A stretch of 64,000 nucleotides of DNA from Selaginella moellendorffii (lineage: Eukaryota > Streptophyta > Lycopodiopsida > Selaginellales > Selaginellaceae). The position numbers and the translations under genes were made by a program. A model generated the notes under the pieces. The model was not told where the DNA came from. It did no database searches and was given only the letters and a program-made list of their open reading frames with translations. The DNA lies in NCBI RefSeq assembly GCF_000143415.4, contig NW_003314401.1, forward strand, positions 214,148 to 278,147. Direction: 5' to 3'. How positions within the stretch are numbered: the stretch's first letter is position 1; the number at the start of each line of letters is the position of its first letter. Shown here piece after piece: positions 43,501 through 55,555 of the stretch.

Positions 43501-45055
43501 AATTTGTTTAGCCACGCTGTCTGAGCAGCATCTTTTTCCTTGTCAAACCATGCATTCCAGTCCGAGCAAAAGTCGGTGCCAACAGCCTTCAAAAGAGCCT
43601 TGCTTTGCTGAAAAATTGGACGACATGATCATTAGTCCGCACGTCAAGAGCTACCCTGTACCTCTTTCTCAGACTGCCTGTTTGCCATGCATATTTCACG
43701 GAGACCAGGCGCAGTGTAAGCACCTGCAAGAGCTCGATCGTAAACATACCGATCAAAACTGAAGAAATACATTTACCAGGTGCATGATCTGGAACAGGAT
43801 ATTTCTCAGCGACAAGCTTTAGCTTCTTGCCACTTTCAAAAGAAACGATACGAGCAACCAGTCCCTCCAGTATTTCCCCTTGCACTACGGCATGACTTTC
43901 GGTGCCTACACCACAAGAAGGAAACATTCAAGAGAAACGCAAGTAGAGGAGCAACAAATACCTGGGACAGTCGCATCTGCAATTTTGTTGAAGTTGTCGC
44001 GGACAAGCGTATAAATGCTCTGCTCACATAAGACGTCGTAAGCCGCGAAACACGTTGAAGCGGACTTCCTGACGAGAAATTCATTCGCAATGACAGATCA
44101 AGTAGATCGTAAACATACCTTGTGGAGAATAACCACACCTCATTCGTAGGAAGACGCCACTTCCTGCAGAATTCCACAAGATCGGGGGTAGAAAAAAATC
44201 TGGGACGGCCTGTAAGCTCTGTTACTGCTGTCACCACCACTGTTCATGTAACAAGGTAGAAGTCAGTGCCGTTGTTACAAGAATAACAGACATCAGACCG
44301 TAATCTTTGAGAGGCCTTTGACCGTGATCACCAAGCACAGCCGTCACAAGTTCCATGGAGATTGAAATACGGTGTTCCTGGGAAATAAAAATCAGTTTGA
44401 CATGATACCATTGGCAAAAACCCTGAGCAAACCTTAAGGTATGCATTGAATTCTCTCTGCTTGGCTTTGGCTTGATCGCCCCATGCTTGTTCGAGTGTTT
44501 TTCCCAGAACATACACACCAACAGCCGTATATCTGGCACAAACAAAAAACAAACTACGTGAAAACCACGCCAAGAGTAAACCGCCTTACAGATTTCCATA
44601 GCTGTTTTTCGCGAAAGCCTGTCCATCACCAGCGTACATAAACAGGGATCCAGAATGTTTCAAGGTGACCTACACAACCCTGGATAAGCAAGCTTCTTTT
44701 CATTGCTCGGGAACTCACCTCCACAACACCTCTGCCGGAAGCCACCACCTCGATCATCCTACTTCGGATCTACCAAGACAATTCTATAAACCAAACGAGT
44801 AGAAAGACAAGGCAGTACCTCTTGATCGGACTTTTCATTCTCAAACTTGGGATAGAAGGTGGCCCGAACTTCCGACTTGACTTTGGTCTGGCCCTTTTTG
44901 GCGGGATAGGCCGTCTCGGTCATGGGCTCGGCCACGGCGGCCTGCGAGGAGGGACGCTGTTGCTGCGCAGATGTGGAGATTGTTGCCTTTGGCACCCAGA
45001 CAGTAGCACCGTCGCTGTCGGCGGTCTTGGCTTTTCGCCCGCGCTGTGAAGGCAT
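40554..45055 (-). CDS. RNL: plant tRNA ligase (ligase-kinase-cyclic phosphodiesterase)
   Basis: About 27 short exons separated by introns of 50-80 bases; the start MPSQRGRKAK is at 45055 (another ATG four codons upstream) and the stop at 40556-40554. The ligase domain shows KHSGSLFMYAGDG, whose KxxG lysine is the AMP-accepting motif I, then SMELVTAVLGDHGQRPL, WRLPTNEVWLFSTR and QGEILEGLVARIVS. The kinase domain has the P-loop IPGCAKSALC and VPIVPDSEG. The C-terminal phosphodiesterase shows two HVT motifs (GHVTLAHVRSHG and MPHVTLWTAPG). The enzyme heals and seals tRNA halves after intron removal and joins bZIP60 mRNA in the unfolded protein response. All domains look intact; exon borders were checked only for the first six and the last ones. 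Confidence 0.93.
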
Positions 45056-45498
45056 CTTCCTCTTCATACAAACACAGGACTAGGTTAACCTAAATGCCAA
45101 GGCATGCACAGCTTATATACCTCGTCACTCGCAATCACTTGCCATAGCTCACGCCGCGGCACCGATGGCAGGGACAGCGCCGGGAATCTGGCGCCGAATG
45201 GCACGCAATGCCTCCAGAGATGGGGGGCGAGAGTGGGAGAGTGGCAGAGCGGGGAGGAAGAGACACGGAAGAATGAGGAGATGCCCTTGCCTCGGACGCC
45301 TTTCATCGAAGCCCTATTCTTCTCCTAGCCAGGAAGACGAAGACGAGGAGAGAGAGCCCCTCCCTCCACACATTGCCAATCGCGAGACCTATGAGGGTTA
45401 GCCAGGGTTTAAGCGTCGGGGGAATATTCCGCTTTCTAGCGAAATGTCCCGATAGACGGGTTTAGGGCTTTTGGTTGCGAGAAGAGAAAGAGAGCGCG
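45056..45498. promoter_or_regulatory. divergent RNL / NMCP intergenic region
   Basis: 443 bases between the two start codons. TTTAGGG-like strings (near 45388 and 45458) resemble telo-boxes. No clear TATA box. Confidence 0.45.
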
Positions 45499-48400
45499 AT
45501 GTTTACCCCGCACAGGCGCGGCGCGACGCCCAACCGGGGAGCTGGCTTCTCTGTGTCCACGGAAAGGCGAGAGGTCAGGTTTGCTTCCTCCTCACCACCA
45601 GATGGGCGGCAGCAGCACCAGTCCGCGGACGGAACCCTAGCTGGGAATGACGCAGGAGATGGCGCGGGCAAGTCCAGCAGCGAGATCTGGCAGACATTCC
45701 GGGAAGCGGGTGCGCTGGACCAAGAATCGCTGGAGCTCAAGGATCGCAATGCTCTCCTCGCTCATATCTCCAAGCTCGAAACTGAGGTGGGTCTTGTTTC
45801 TTTCCGGGTAGTCTTGGTCTCACGCGACGCTCGGCCTGGATCTCCAGCTGTACGACTACCAGTACCAGATGGGGCTGCTGCTCCTGGAATCCAACAAGCT
45901 GCGCGGCGAGTCGGAGCGTCTCAAGAGCGTGATTGACGAGACGAGAGATGGGCTCAAGCGGGAACAATCCGCTCACATGATTGCGCTGCAAGAGGCGGAG
46001 AGGCGCGAGGAATCTCTGAAGCGTGCTGTCACCACCGAGAAGAAATGCGTGGCCGACGTAAGCTACAGCGCCCTTGCTCTCTCTTCACTTGTCACAACCT
46101 TTGCCGTTTGTGTCCAGCTCGAGAAGGCCCTCAAAGAAATGCACGAGGAAGTCGCTGAAGCCAAGGCAGCCGCTGCTACGCAGTTTCAACAAGGCAAGGC
46201 AACGGCAATGAGCGCTGAAGAAAAGCTGCTCGAGGCGGAGTCTAAGCTACATTCCGCGGAGGCGTTGCTTGCGAAAGCAAACAGGAAGCACGCTGACGCG
46301 GAAAGAAAGCTGCAGGAAGTCGAGTCTCGTGAAGACGCCTTGAGAAGGCAGCGCCACAGTTTTCTGGCAGAGTAAGCCCTTTCATCTTCTGGAACCCGCT
46401 TCTGACATTTGAGAGTCTTTGTTAAAGGTGCGAGGCGCATAAGCTGGAGCTTGAACATGAAAAGCAGAACCTCAAGGGCTGGGAACGCACCCTCGAAGAG
46501 AGTCAGGCTAGATTTGTGGAGAACGAGAAGCTTCTGAACAAGAGAGAGGAGTACATGCAACAGAGGGATGATGCACTTACGAAACTTGAGAGGGACCTGG
46601 ATGAAGCAAGAAAGGTTCTAGAAAAGGACCGTTCTGCACTACGGCAAGAACAGGCAGAGTATAGTGCTTTGCTGTCTGCGCTTTCACTGAGAGAGGAGGT
46701 TAGTGAATGCGATACGACACGTTTCTGTTTTTATGTTTGTCTTATACTTTTACACAGGCTGCTGTGGAAAGGGAGAATGCTGCAACAAAGAAGGAACAGG
46801 AAATCTTGCTGCTACAAGAGAAGCTTGCCAGCAGGGACAGGGTGAGTAAAAGAACTGTGTTCTGCCTGCTAAAGTATCTATTCCTGTTATCATTCTTCCA
46901 GGCATTTGAACAACACGAGCAGATGGTACGAGAGCTTGAACAAGCAAACGCGAAGGAAAAGGAACGTCTTGTTGATCTAGAAGCCAGTTTGAGTACTCGG
47001 GAGAATCTTTTGGCTGTGTCAAAGCAAAGCCTGGTAAACATTGTATTCTATGTGCCTCACGCGCTTATTTGTTTCTGCATGGTAGGAGGATATCTCGAGG
47101 ACCCTGGATGAGAACGAGCAGGCTTTAAGGACAAAGAAGGCCGACTTTGAGAAGGAGATTTCCGCGCTTCGTCTGGCGTTAGCTTCCGAGAAAGATGAAC
47201 TCGAGGGGGTCAAGATGCAGATTCAGGAGGAGAAGGAGAAGCTTAATGTGATCGAGAAGGAGAGGGAAGATCTTCTCAAGGTTCAGCTGCGGTTGAAAGA
47301 GGAGATAGACGATTTTCGGGTACGTAAACAAGACTTAACGACAGAATCCGACGAGCTTAAGAAAGACAAGGAGAAGTTCGAGGCTCAGTGGGAGTTACTC
47401 GATGAAAGGAAGGACAGGCTTACGAACGAAATCGATCACTTCGAGGCGAGTAAAAACCAGTCAATGAAGTGGCTGCATGACGAGGAGGAACGGCTAAAGC
47501 AGGAAAGGCGAGAGCTCCGCGAGCAGGTGGACAGGGAAATGGAGACCTTGGCACTTGAAAGGGAAGCTCTGGCGCGAACTGCAGAGCTGGAGAAAGCTGA
47601 GATTTTGTCTAGGCTCGAAAGGGAGAGGGAAGAGCTGATCCGTGATGTTGATCTGCGGCATGCTGAGCTTGAACGGAACATGGCCAAGAAAGTGGAGGAG
47701 ATGGAGAAGCAAGCAGAGGAGCGGGAAGCTCGCTTACTGTCACAAGTTCAGAAGGAGCGCCAAGAGGTGGCACAGATAAGTGAAAAAGCTAGAAAGGATT
47801 TGGATGGCGTGGAGTCCGAGAAGCGGAGTCTTGAGAAGGAGCGGTTGGCGATAATTGGACAGCGCGAGCTTGCTGAAGCTGAATGGGAAGAAATAAAGAA
47901 GGATATACACGAGTTACAAGTCCAGAGGGAGAAGCTGAAGGAGCAACGAGAAGCTTTGCGGGCGGAAAGGCAAGAAGTACTGCAAGAAGCAGAGAGGCAG
48001 AGGAAGCTAAAGGAGGACCTGAAGGAACTCGAGGACAGCTTAAGGATGTCAGAGCAACAACCTTCACAGAAGAACGCCAACGATGGGGAAGTTATGTCCG
48101 CCAGGAGGATTTCGTCCGAGAACGAGTTGCAGCCCCTTCCAAGCTCTACTCCAAGTCGAACCATCACTCCGAGCCGATTGTCATGGCTGCGAACTTGTGC
48201 GTCCAGAATATTTCCGAAAAGCATTTCTCAGGGTGGCGAGGAGGACAAGGTGCCAGTAGCAGACGTGGACCAAGCAGAACTGACAGTTGGGAAGAAGAGG
48301 CGACTGGAAGAGAGCGAGGGTGCTGCAGTGAACCCGGAGGCGACAGCCAGTGGAAGGAAAAAGAGGAAACAGCGGGAGGCGTCACAGTCTGCGATGAATG

Positions 48401-49040
48401 GCGACTCTACCCCTCGGTACAACTTCAGGGACTCCACAATGTAAGTCTAGAAACACTTGTATCACGTCCTAATGCGCTTTACCGATTTCAGTGCAAGTAT
48501 GCTGGCGACACAAGGAGGAACGCATGGAGCTTCGGCGACCAAGAAATCGCAAAAGAGTGAAGACCCGGCTACTGTAAGATACCCATCCTCTTCTGTGCGT
48601 GCGTGATGAGGTGACTTTTTGGTTTGGTTGGTTTTGTTTTGCAGAGCCACGACGGTGGCGCTTGTAACGGTGTGAGCGAGGATGGACCGACCACAGGAGA
48701 CGCGGACCAGGAAGTCAATGCAACTACAGTAGGCAACCAAGACTTGCGAGGTTTGGAAGGAGGGGAGGGCGAGGGCGCACAAACTGTTAGCCTCATCGAG
48801 GAGTTCGTGGCTGTGGAGGTGGTGACAGAAGAGGTGGAGAACGGGGGCCTGGAGGAAGTAGCACAAGGAGGAGACGACGAGGACAATGAGGAGGCAGAAG
48901 AAGAGGAGGAGGAGGAGGAGGAGGAAATGGAGATGGATGAAGAAGTGGATGATGACGAAGAAGGCATGAGTGAAGGCGATGGCGACAGTGGTGATTCTCA
49001 GCCCTTGAGAAAGAAACTATGGACGTTTATGACGACGTAG
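45499..49040 (+). CDS. CRWN: NMCP/CRWN nuclear lamina coiled-coil protein
   Basis: Nine exons: 45499-45786, 45848-46057, 46118-46371, 46428-46698, 46758-46841, 46902-47033, 47086-48440, 48492-48573 and 48645-49040, all in phase, 1023 residues. The N-terminus MFTPHRRGATP is followed by LETELYDYQYQMGLLLLES, the family signature at the start of a coiled coil running to about residue 680. Then come a basic KKRRLEESEG / RKKRKQRE nuclear localisation region, RYNFRDSTIASML, a long acidic stretch (EEAEEEEEEEEEEMEMDEE) and the conserved end PLRKKLWTFMTT. CRWN proteins form the plant nuclear lamina and set nuclear size and heterochromatin layout. Decayed copies lie at 56.8 kb and 20.9 kb. Confidence 0.93.
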
Positions 49041-49117
49041 TTTGGGTTGTATGTATATCCTTATAGAATGGAATTTGATTTAGTCAGTCTCCAACATCAG
49101 GTTTTGTAGGAAACCCT

Positions 49118-50471
49118 GGTAGAACTAGGGATGGCGGAGTGCGATGGGAGTTTGACGGTGCGAATCTTGCGGTTCCTAACACTGTCTCGGCGGAGGAGCT
49201 GAACAAGGAGCATGGCGACGCACTCTTGCGCCCTCACGCGACGTGTATGTTTGTGGTATGTACGCAACTTAGCTGCCTATCTTGTGTCTCATGCCTCTCT
49301 CACCCAGCACTTCCTGCAAGCCAGCGCGACGCTCTTGAGAAACTGGCCCGGGGTATGCCCCCGTTTGATCCATCACTGCCAATATCTCGGATAACCTCTT
49401 CACATGGCTCACCACCGTCGTCCCTTGGGACGATCCTCTACTGTTGAAATCAGGAATGGATGGAAGGGCTGCTCACAGCGATTCAAAACGCCGGGGACTC
49501 GTCTTGGCCGTGCTTGAGTATGCATCTCCAACCACAGTACGTCCAAAAGTTGACTACCCACTGAGTGTCAAGGAGGCGCTACAGGTGGCCTGGGATCGCC
49601 CTTACCAGGATCCTTGCAAAGTGTTGGACTACGTTGCAGAGGTTATCAATGGCTTGTTTGACGAGTGGCACAACGATATGGGGCAGCTTGCAGCATGGAC
49701 GATGGTGCTGCAGAGCTCTGGGTGGGGAAAGTCAAGAACCATGCGAGAGCTGGCCACCAAGGGCTTCTACGTAGTGTACGTCTCCTTTCTCAAGATCGGG
49801 TCTACAGGCATCCCGGATCGAAGTGCTGTGGCGCAGCAGCTGATTAATAGCAAAATGAGCAACGATCCACACGCCGTGGCAGCATGGGTTCTCGCCATTT
49901 TAACTCAGATCAAAGAGAAATCTCCGGAGGAGTGGATGAAGGAGCAGTCGGAGCCACACTTTGGCGAACCCGTGGCTAAAAGGTACGCGACTATCTTCTC
50001 CTATCTTCTCTTTTTGCTTGCTGACTTTGTGCTGCTGGTGCTCTTTCCTCCAGCTACCTTAAACTCCGTGGGGAGGTGCTGGAGGAGGTGCGTGTGTCCA
50101 AGCCGGGTCCAGGACAGGACTGGGATGGTGTGAAGCGATCCGGAAGACGGCCAACAAGATTTTCGTACCGGATAAGAAGATCATTGTCTGCATGGACAAG
50201 GTGTCTTCATGGTTTGGACAGGTAGCCGGTTCATTCCTGACCTGCAGGAGGTTTTTTTCGTGCATTCCGCGCAACTTAAAGGTGTTCGGACTGGTAGCAG
50301 ATACTGCCGGAAAGCTCGGCCTCGTCATCCCTCCGCAAATGCAAGAGCGCAGCTCCTCTTCGACCAGGTTCTTTGAGCCGATCTCGGTGGTGGGGAGCTT
50401 GTGGTGGGACTTCGAGCAGGCAAAGAAGCTAATGTCCTTGCAGCTGAAGAAAGGATCCGACCAACCATGAT
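49118..50471 (+). pseudogene. P-loop NTPase gene, 5' part (Crinkler/CR-like?), interrupted
   Basis: Exon-like pieces read EFDGANLAVPNTVSAEELNK...CMFV, HFLQASATLLRNWPG, then a long frame with YPLSVKEALQVAWDRPYQDP, SSGWGKSRTMRELATKGFYVVY (Walker A-like GKS), QQLINSKMSNDP, and in a further exon KIIVCMDKVSSW (Walker B-like) and SSSTRFFEPISVVGSLWW. This GKSR...hhhhD...R-F-P-I layout recalls NTPases attached to Crinkler/CR proteins, which I recall being reported from Selaginella and fungi; family assignment is tentative. There is no ATG at the natural first exon (GTG at 49139). The gene is cut at about 50471 by inverted DXR sequence and resumes at 55556. It directly follows NMCP, a pairing repeated at 56.8 kb. 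Confidence 0.5.
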
Positions 50472-50502
50472 TGCGTCTTCACCGCGGACACGTTCAAGCC
50501 TA

Positions 50503-50657
50503 GGAATGGTTGGTTGTGCTAGCCTCAAGGTAAGCGTACACGAAAGTTTGTTCTTCAAGCACTTAGACATGTACAATAATATTCTTTGCAGCCTACAGTA
50601 GCAGCAATAGCAGCTGGAAAGGATATTGCTCTAGCCAACAAGGAAAATCTCCCGCAG
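50503..50657 (+). pseudogene. DXR: DXR middle exons, inverted fragment
   Basis: Two exons, 50503-50529 (GMVGCASLK) and 50592-50657 (PTVAAIAAGKDIALANKENLPQ), joined by a GT-AG intron. This is the NADPH/DXP reductoisomerase section missing from the two minus-strand DXR parts, but it lies on the plus strand. A local inversion of about 370 bases explains its orientation. Confidence 0.75.
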
Positions 50658-50721
50658 GTAGGATGTTGATTCCGTGTTTCTTTGCAAGAGGTAGAACATA
50701 TGGACTGCCGGCTGAGTAAAC

Positions 50722-50870
50722 TTAGTCTTCAACGACGTGCTTGCAACAGGCATGTAACTATTTCCCCTCGAGGCCCCTCCACAACGTACGCTTGCTTGAA
50801 AACTCGCTGCGCCACCTCCAGCACCGCATTCAACCGATCTTTGTTGTCCGGTATGCGCGCGGCTGCCTCC
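50722..50870 (-). pseudogene. NTPase-gene segment, inverted
   Basis: The minus frame reads DRLNAVLEVAQRVFKQAYVVEGPRGE. The plus-strand paralogue at 58.53-58.56 kb reads LEVVQRIFKQV directly before the exon that matches 55.63 kb, so this piece belongs between 50471 and 55556 in the NTPase gene and has been turned around. Confidence 0.6.
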
Positions 50871-50880
50871 GCCAATATGC

Positions 50881-51698
50881 CACAACTTCTACTGCCTCTG
50901 GATGACACGCTATCTGAAGAGCAAAAAAAAGCAAACACAAGAGAAAAAAAATATGAGAAAAAACAACTGAGCAAATTGAAGTACCTGTACAATTCCTTCG
51001 TCCCCAACGACAATCTCTGGATTTTCGTCAAGATCAGCAATGGCTTCTTTTAATTCGGTCTCGAATCCCAACCATGCTTGGTTTGAATCTCCTGACCTGT
51101 TGATTGGCAGTGTAAGCTCGTATAAACAGATACGACGGCTGACCAATTCGTAGTTTACCTGATCAGCAACAAGTGTAACGTTTGAGCCAGCAGCCAGGCC
51201 AACAACTTTGAATCTGTCAGGGTTTTCCGAGATGATGTCAAGTGTGTGGCACAACACCACGTTAGCATCCTCATCGCTTGCATAGGAAACGAAGGAAAAC
51301 AGGGATTCTAACCTGTGTGCCGATGGAGCCCGTGGATCCAAGAAGTGAAATGGGCTTTGGTCCATCCCAGGATTTTTTCCTAGCTCCATCCACCATTGCT
51401 CTGGCCAAGCTGAGGGAGGATCATTTGACGAGCAGCGTATCTTAGAGGAACCAGCATTTCTTGGGTACTCCTGCGTACTGGAGGAGGTACCACATTGAGC
51501 GCCTGCAAACATGCACGAATGAGCACTGTCGCTGTCGAAAACGTGTCTCACGCACCTGTTACTGCCAATTTCCTTCCTGTGAAACACGACCTGGAGCTCG
51601 AGCTCAGCTGCTGCAAATCCCCCTAGAAAGAAATTTCCACATCCATGAGAAATCCCAGCTCCAGAAAAGCATTTGCTAAAGACAGCCTCCAAAGCCAT
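50881..51698 (-). pseudogene. DXR: DXR N-terminal part (1-deoxy-D-xylulose-5-phosphate reductoisomerase)
   Basis: Starts [13 protein letters not shown], a plausible plastid transit peptide, then [31 protein letters not shown] with the NADPH-binding GSTGSIGT. Next is [29 protein letters not shown], but the acceptor in front of it reads CACAC instead of CAG. The exon with [13 protein letters not shown] goes out of frame before [24 protein letters not shown], and the part ends at HPEAVEVV (50881). DXR makes MEP, the first committed step of plastid isoprenoid synthesis. The broken acceptor, frameshift and split layout indicate a pseudogene. Confidence 0.75.
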
Positions 51699-51739
51699 CG
51701 GCAGCTCCCAGAAATCACTAGACGCGCGGTCAATCGCTC

Positions 51740-52034
51740 GGAATATCGCAGCGGCAATGCATACAAACCAAGAGCCCTAAACTTAGCACTACTGGCTGAC
51801 ATCCTGGGAAGAGTTGGGAAGTTAACGGAGGCTCATGAGTTGCTGAATTCGATGCCTCTCAGGCCTGGAGCTATCGGCTGGACATCCTTCGTTGGAGCTT
51901 GCATCACACACTCGGATGGCATTAGCTCCGGAGTCGAGGGAGTGGAGAATGTTTAGAGACGACTCACTCCAAAAGTCTGGGGAAGCACTTGCCTTACGTG
52001 ATGCTGGCGAACGTTTTGAAGGAAACACCAACAT
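51740..52034 (+). pseudogene. PPR C-terminal fragment
   Basis: LADILGRVGKLTEAHELLNSMPLRPGAIGWTSFVGAC, followed after a frameshift by GKHLPYVMLANVLKE, is the last repeat plus E-motif of a PLS-type PPR protein. No upstream repeats are present. Confidence 0.7.
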
Positions 52035-52179
52035 ATGCTATAGGTAGACGGGTTTTTGCTTTATTCTTTTTGTTCTTGGCAGGGATGGATTACGGTTAGA
52101 CATTCGAGGCGCTCTCCCTGAGTTTTTAACTCAACCTTCTTTGTGTACAGTCACAACTCCTTTCACCACTGTAGGATCT

Positions 52180-52935
52180 ACTTTTTACAATTGATGCAGG
52201 TGATCTTGAAAGTCCAGTCCGTGCCCTCCATGATCCATTCTATGTCTTTGATACTGAGAAAATAGAAAAATAAATGTTGTAAAAAAAATATCATCTATAA
52301 ATCAAATACCTCGTGATCACAAAATGATACAAAAGGCCACTCATAGAACTCAACTTGTGGAACCCAGCTTGTGATGATAGAATACCGTGGCCATGTGATT
52401 TTGGAATACTTCCAAGTCCACCAAAGATCAGCACCATTTCAAGTGGGATAATGTCTCTTAAAATTCAATGCTGAATAAATAGAAAGCAATAAAACACATA
52501 AAACATACCTCTCAAAGTAGCAGTGTAACATACATGGTATCCTGGAATCTCCTTAGCTTTGTGAGCCTTCATCATTTTCTCATCCGCCAAGCATCTACGG
52601 TGGGTAGAGCAAAAGTAGCCGTCCTTGTGGTAAATCACACCAGTCAAGGTATGGTGTATTCTAACTCCCATACCTTTGTATGGCTGGATGCCATTTGGAA
52701 AAAATTCGGCGGGAAAAGCCATTGTTTCGAGCACGTGAACATTGTTCTCCTGGGATCCGTGGTCTATATACCACTCCTTGTATCAATCGTCAAAATTGAA
52801 AGCCTGTACTGTAGTAGCTGTAAGCAGTGAGAGACGAAAAATGAACTATGCCAATCAATACCAAGCAGCTTCTCGGATAGCACAAAGTCCAAGAGCTCCT
52901 CGCGCATGAGAGTGTAAGCCATAGATCCAGATGAA
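52180..52935 (-). CDS. unknown protein exons
   Basis: Minus-strand exon-like frames are MAYTLMREELLDFVLSEKLL (about 52930), MAFPAEFFPNGIQPYKGMGV, GVIYHKDGYFCSTHRRCLAD, ADLWWTWKYSKITWPRYS, and KDIEWIMEGTDWTFKITC near 52190. They look like one multi-exon gene, but joins are not secure and one candidate join meets a stop. No family is recognised. It may be another captured fragment, given its neighbours. Confidence 0.35.
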
Positions 52936-53073
52936 CCCTAGATAATTAGGTTGAGGTCTTGAGCATGGTTACCGGGTGATGATGGTGAGTGGGAGATTGT
53001 CTCTGATCCAGGGCTGGAGCTGTTTCCATCGGCTAAAGGTTCAGCGGTTAAAGTAGCAAATAGGATAGAGGAG

Positions 53074-53925
53074 ATGGATGATTCAAAAACCTGGGTCCTC
53101 GTTCACAGAGGCAATGGCACAGACGATTGCACATTAGCATGGAGCCCGTGTGATGGAGAACGTCTCATGATCCCGGAGCAGTTAATTGGAAGCCATGGCC
53201 TACGCTTGGCCCCTTCCTGCCACGAAATGGGTCCATTCTCTTTGCTGCTCAACAGATATCATGATCAGCTCTACGTTGCGTACATGGCAATCCACGGTTG
53301 CTTTCTCTACGTCTCCTCCACCGGGAGCTGGCAGCCTCTGTTAGATGTTGAAGGGAAAGAAGACGTCGAGCTTGAGTTAATGGATGCTCAAGAGGTGAGG
53401 GAGATTGGAAATACGTACATTCCATCCGTCCACTACAACCCCAAGAATCGATCATACAAGGGCTTGCCGGCGGCGCCAGATAATGTTCGTCCTAAGGGTT
53501 TCCACTGGCACGAGGGCAGCTTCTACATGATGTCTTGCATACCTTTTGAAGAGTTTCAGGTCTTCAGCTGGCAGGGTGGTGAAGAAGGGTGGCAAAAAGT
53601 TGCTACACATCCCATATACCAGGATGGGGTTGACAGATTAGGTGGTGACTTGTTTTGGTTTACGGCAGGTGGTCGCTACGCTTGCATATCTCAGGGGAAT
53701 ATAAGCTATCCGGATGTAGACTCTGGTCGCTTCATTGTGGTCTACGACTTGGAGGAGAGGCAGTGGCATTACCACACCATGCATGCTGATTCTGGATTTG
53801 GTATTCCAAATGTTGTTGTGTGCAACCGCGCTCCAGAGCTTGGTGATTTGGAGGCTACCACCTTCAATGTAGTGTGGGCTCAAGATCGTGTACTTCTGCA
53901 GCTACCGCCCATTTCTTCTGCATGA
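53074..53925 (+). CDS. hypothetical protein, possibly beta-propeller/kelch-like
   Basis: An intact 283-codon frame; the open frame extends upstream without ATG to about 52970 (GDDGEWEIVSDPGLELFPSAK), so an upstream exon may exist. Repeated aromatic/Gly patterns (GPFSLLLNRYHDQLYVAY, GSWQPLLDV, GFHWHEGSFYMMSC, FQVFSWQGGEEGWQKVATHP, YACISQGNISYPDVDSGRF) suggest a beta-propeller of the F-box/kelch sort, but no F-box is seen. It is the only undamaged frame in the shuffled block. Confidence 0.5.
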   Translation: MDDSKTWVLVHRGNGTDDCTLAWSPCDGERLMIPEQLIGSHGLRLAPSCHEMGPFSLLLNRYHDQLYVAYMAIHGCFLYVSSTGSWQPLLDVEGKEDVELELMDAQEVREIGNTYIPSVHYNPKNRSYKGLPAAPDNVRPKGFHWHEGSFYMMSCIPFEEFQVFSWQGGEEGWQKVATHPIYQDGVDRLGGDLFWFTAGGRYACISQGNISYPDVDSGRFIVVYDLEERQWHYHTMHADSGFGIPNVVVCNRAPELGDLEATTFNVVWAQDRVLLQLPPISSA

Positions 53926-54084
53926 CTTTTGATGCAATAGCATGATAATGCTTGTTGTTTAGATTGAAATCCAACTCGTGAAAGTTGGATGAACTTCGGG
54001 CATACATGAGTTTGCCACATTTACATTTACATTTTGGATGATCAAGTTTGAGAGGCGAGTGACATGTTCAAGTTTGTCTGTCAG

Positions 54085-54420
54085 ATCTTGTCTATTGGAC
54101 GGTGCAGCACAAGACCATCAAGAGTCGAGACCGGTGTTCGTCCAGAGGGCGATCCAGTACGAGGAGATCCGGGAGAGGGAAAGGAGATCAAGAAAAACTT
54201 GCTGGAACTCCACCAGATTTTTCTCGACATGGCTGTGCTGGTGGAAGCTCATTGAGATATGATTGCATGGCGGCCAACTACGTGGACAGGGAACTCGCAG
54301 CCACTATGCCAAGCAGCACCAGAGGAGCTCCCGGAAGTGCACGCTCATTGCGATCATCCTGCTGCTGCTGGTGCTCATGGTTACGACTCGGTTGCCAGCA
54401 ACCACCATTCTTCCTCGCGT
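54085..54420 (+). pseudogene. SYP1-type Qa-SNARE (syntaxin) fragment
   Basis: KKNLLELHQIFLDMAVLVEAH is the conserved SNARE helix core of plant SYP1 syntaxins. After frameshifts, another frame has AKQHQRSSRKCTLIAIILLLLV, the basic stretch and C-terminal membrane anchor. The intervening sequence is out of frame and the rest of the gene is absent. Confidence 0.75.
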
Positions 54421-54579
54421 GATAACAAGAAAGATCCACTGACTTTGAGACCTCCAGCGTACATTCTTGGACCCTGTCCCTGACTACGAAGCTGGAAGAA
54501 ACGTTTTACGAATTAAGTCGATCGAGAACCGCAAGCAACAAGAGCTTTTAGTTCAAAGAACAGAGGTGTATATATATTC

Positions 54580-55548
54580 TCATACCAGAGAGGCCCGTGC
54601 CGCGACTTCCGCAGCGTAAATCCGGGCCCATTGGTCGGATGCGAGGATAACATCCAGGCTTGGCTCCTTGACAAAATCTCACTTGTGCGTTTCGCAAGTC
54701 TTCTCGATCAATCTGATGATGTCGAAATAACCAATCATGAGAAAAGAATCCTTGGAAACCAACTATTTTGCTTACTTCTCGTCTAGGAAGAGCTCCACTG
54801 CTTTCTCGTTGGCCGCGCTCATGACTCCTGTCATGGTTCCTCCCATTCTTCCAGCTGCATAGGATATGTCCATGGATGGATCCTTTGCTCAGTCGGGGGC
54901 TTTGAACGTTAGCGATCCAGTCCTGTTTCAAAGCTCCGGTGTGAATAAATGTTTCCAAAGGACAAGGTGATAAAATGTGAAGCTTACTTGACAAAATCAA
55001 GCCTTGGCCAGGTGATTTCTGAGCATGGAATCCTATCCGGCCAAGAGAGTGTGTAAAGAATAGGTAGTCGCATGTCAGGCCACCCCAATTGCACCAGAAT
55101 GGAGGAATCCTGTATTTGACTAGATGTGTTAGTTGTGTGTTGACGCAGCATTCAACTAATATTACCTATGGCTTGATTATGGAGGGTATAATCGATTGGG
55201 GATGGATAACAATGTCAATGTCATCATAGTCAGCTCCAAACAAATAGTGAGCTTCAATGACCTCGAGTCCCTGCCAGCAGAAGATGTTAGTTCAGCAGAC
55301 AAAATATCAGCTTATAAAAAAGTTTTTTATACCTTGTTCATCAAGGTTGCCGAATCCACTGTAATTTTCTTTCCTATACTTAAGTTTGGATGTTTCGGTT
55401 TGACGTCCTTGAGCCTTTTCACTGGCCAGTCCCTGATTTTTAAAGAGAAGTTCAGTTTGGATTGGTAAAGTATAACGATGAGAGAAATCCTATGCATTCC
55501 GCCCTCTGGAAGCCCCTGAATGCACTGAAATACGCATGGTTGAATGTT
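54580..55548 (-). pseudogene. DXR: DXR C-terminal part, permuted position
   Basis: Exon-like pieces, minus strand: [60 protein letters not shown]-type region, [52 protein letters not shown] and, after an intron, IGYFDIIRLIEKTCETHK, a stop, then EPSLDVILASDQWARIYAAE with terminator at 54580. The TASGGAF loop is missing and the TGA interrupts the last exon. In transcription order this C-terminal half lies upstream of the N-terminal half, the reverse of a normal gene. Confidence 0.75.
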
Positions 55549-55555
55549 AGAAACA

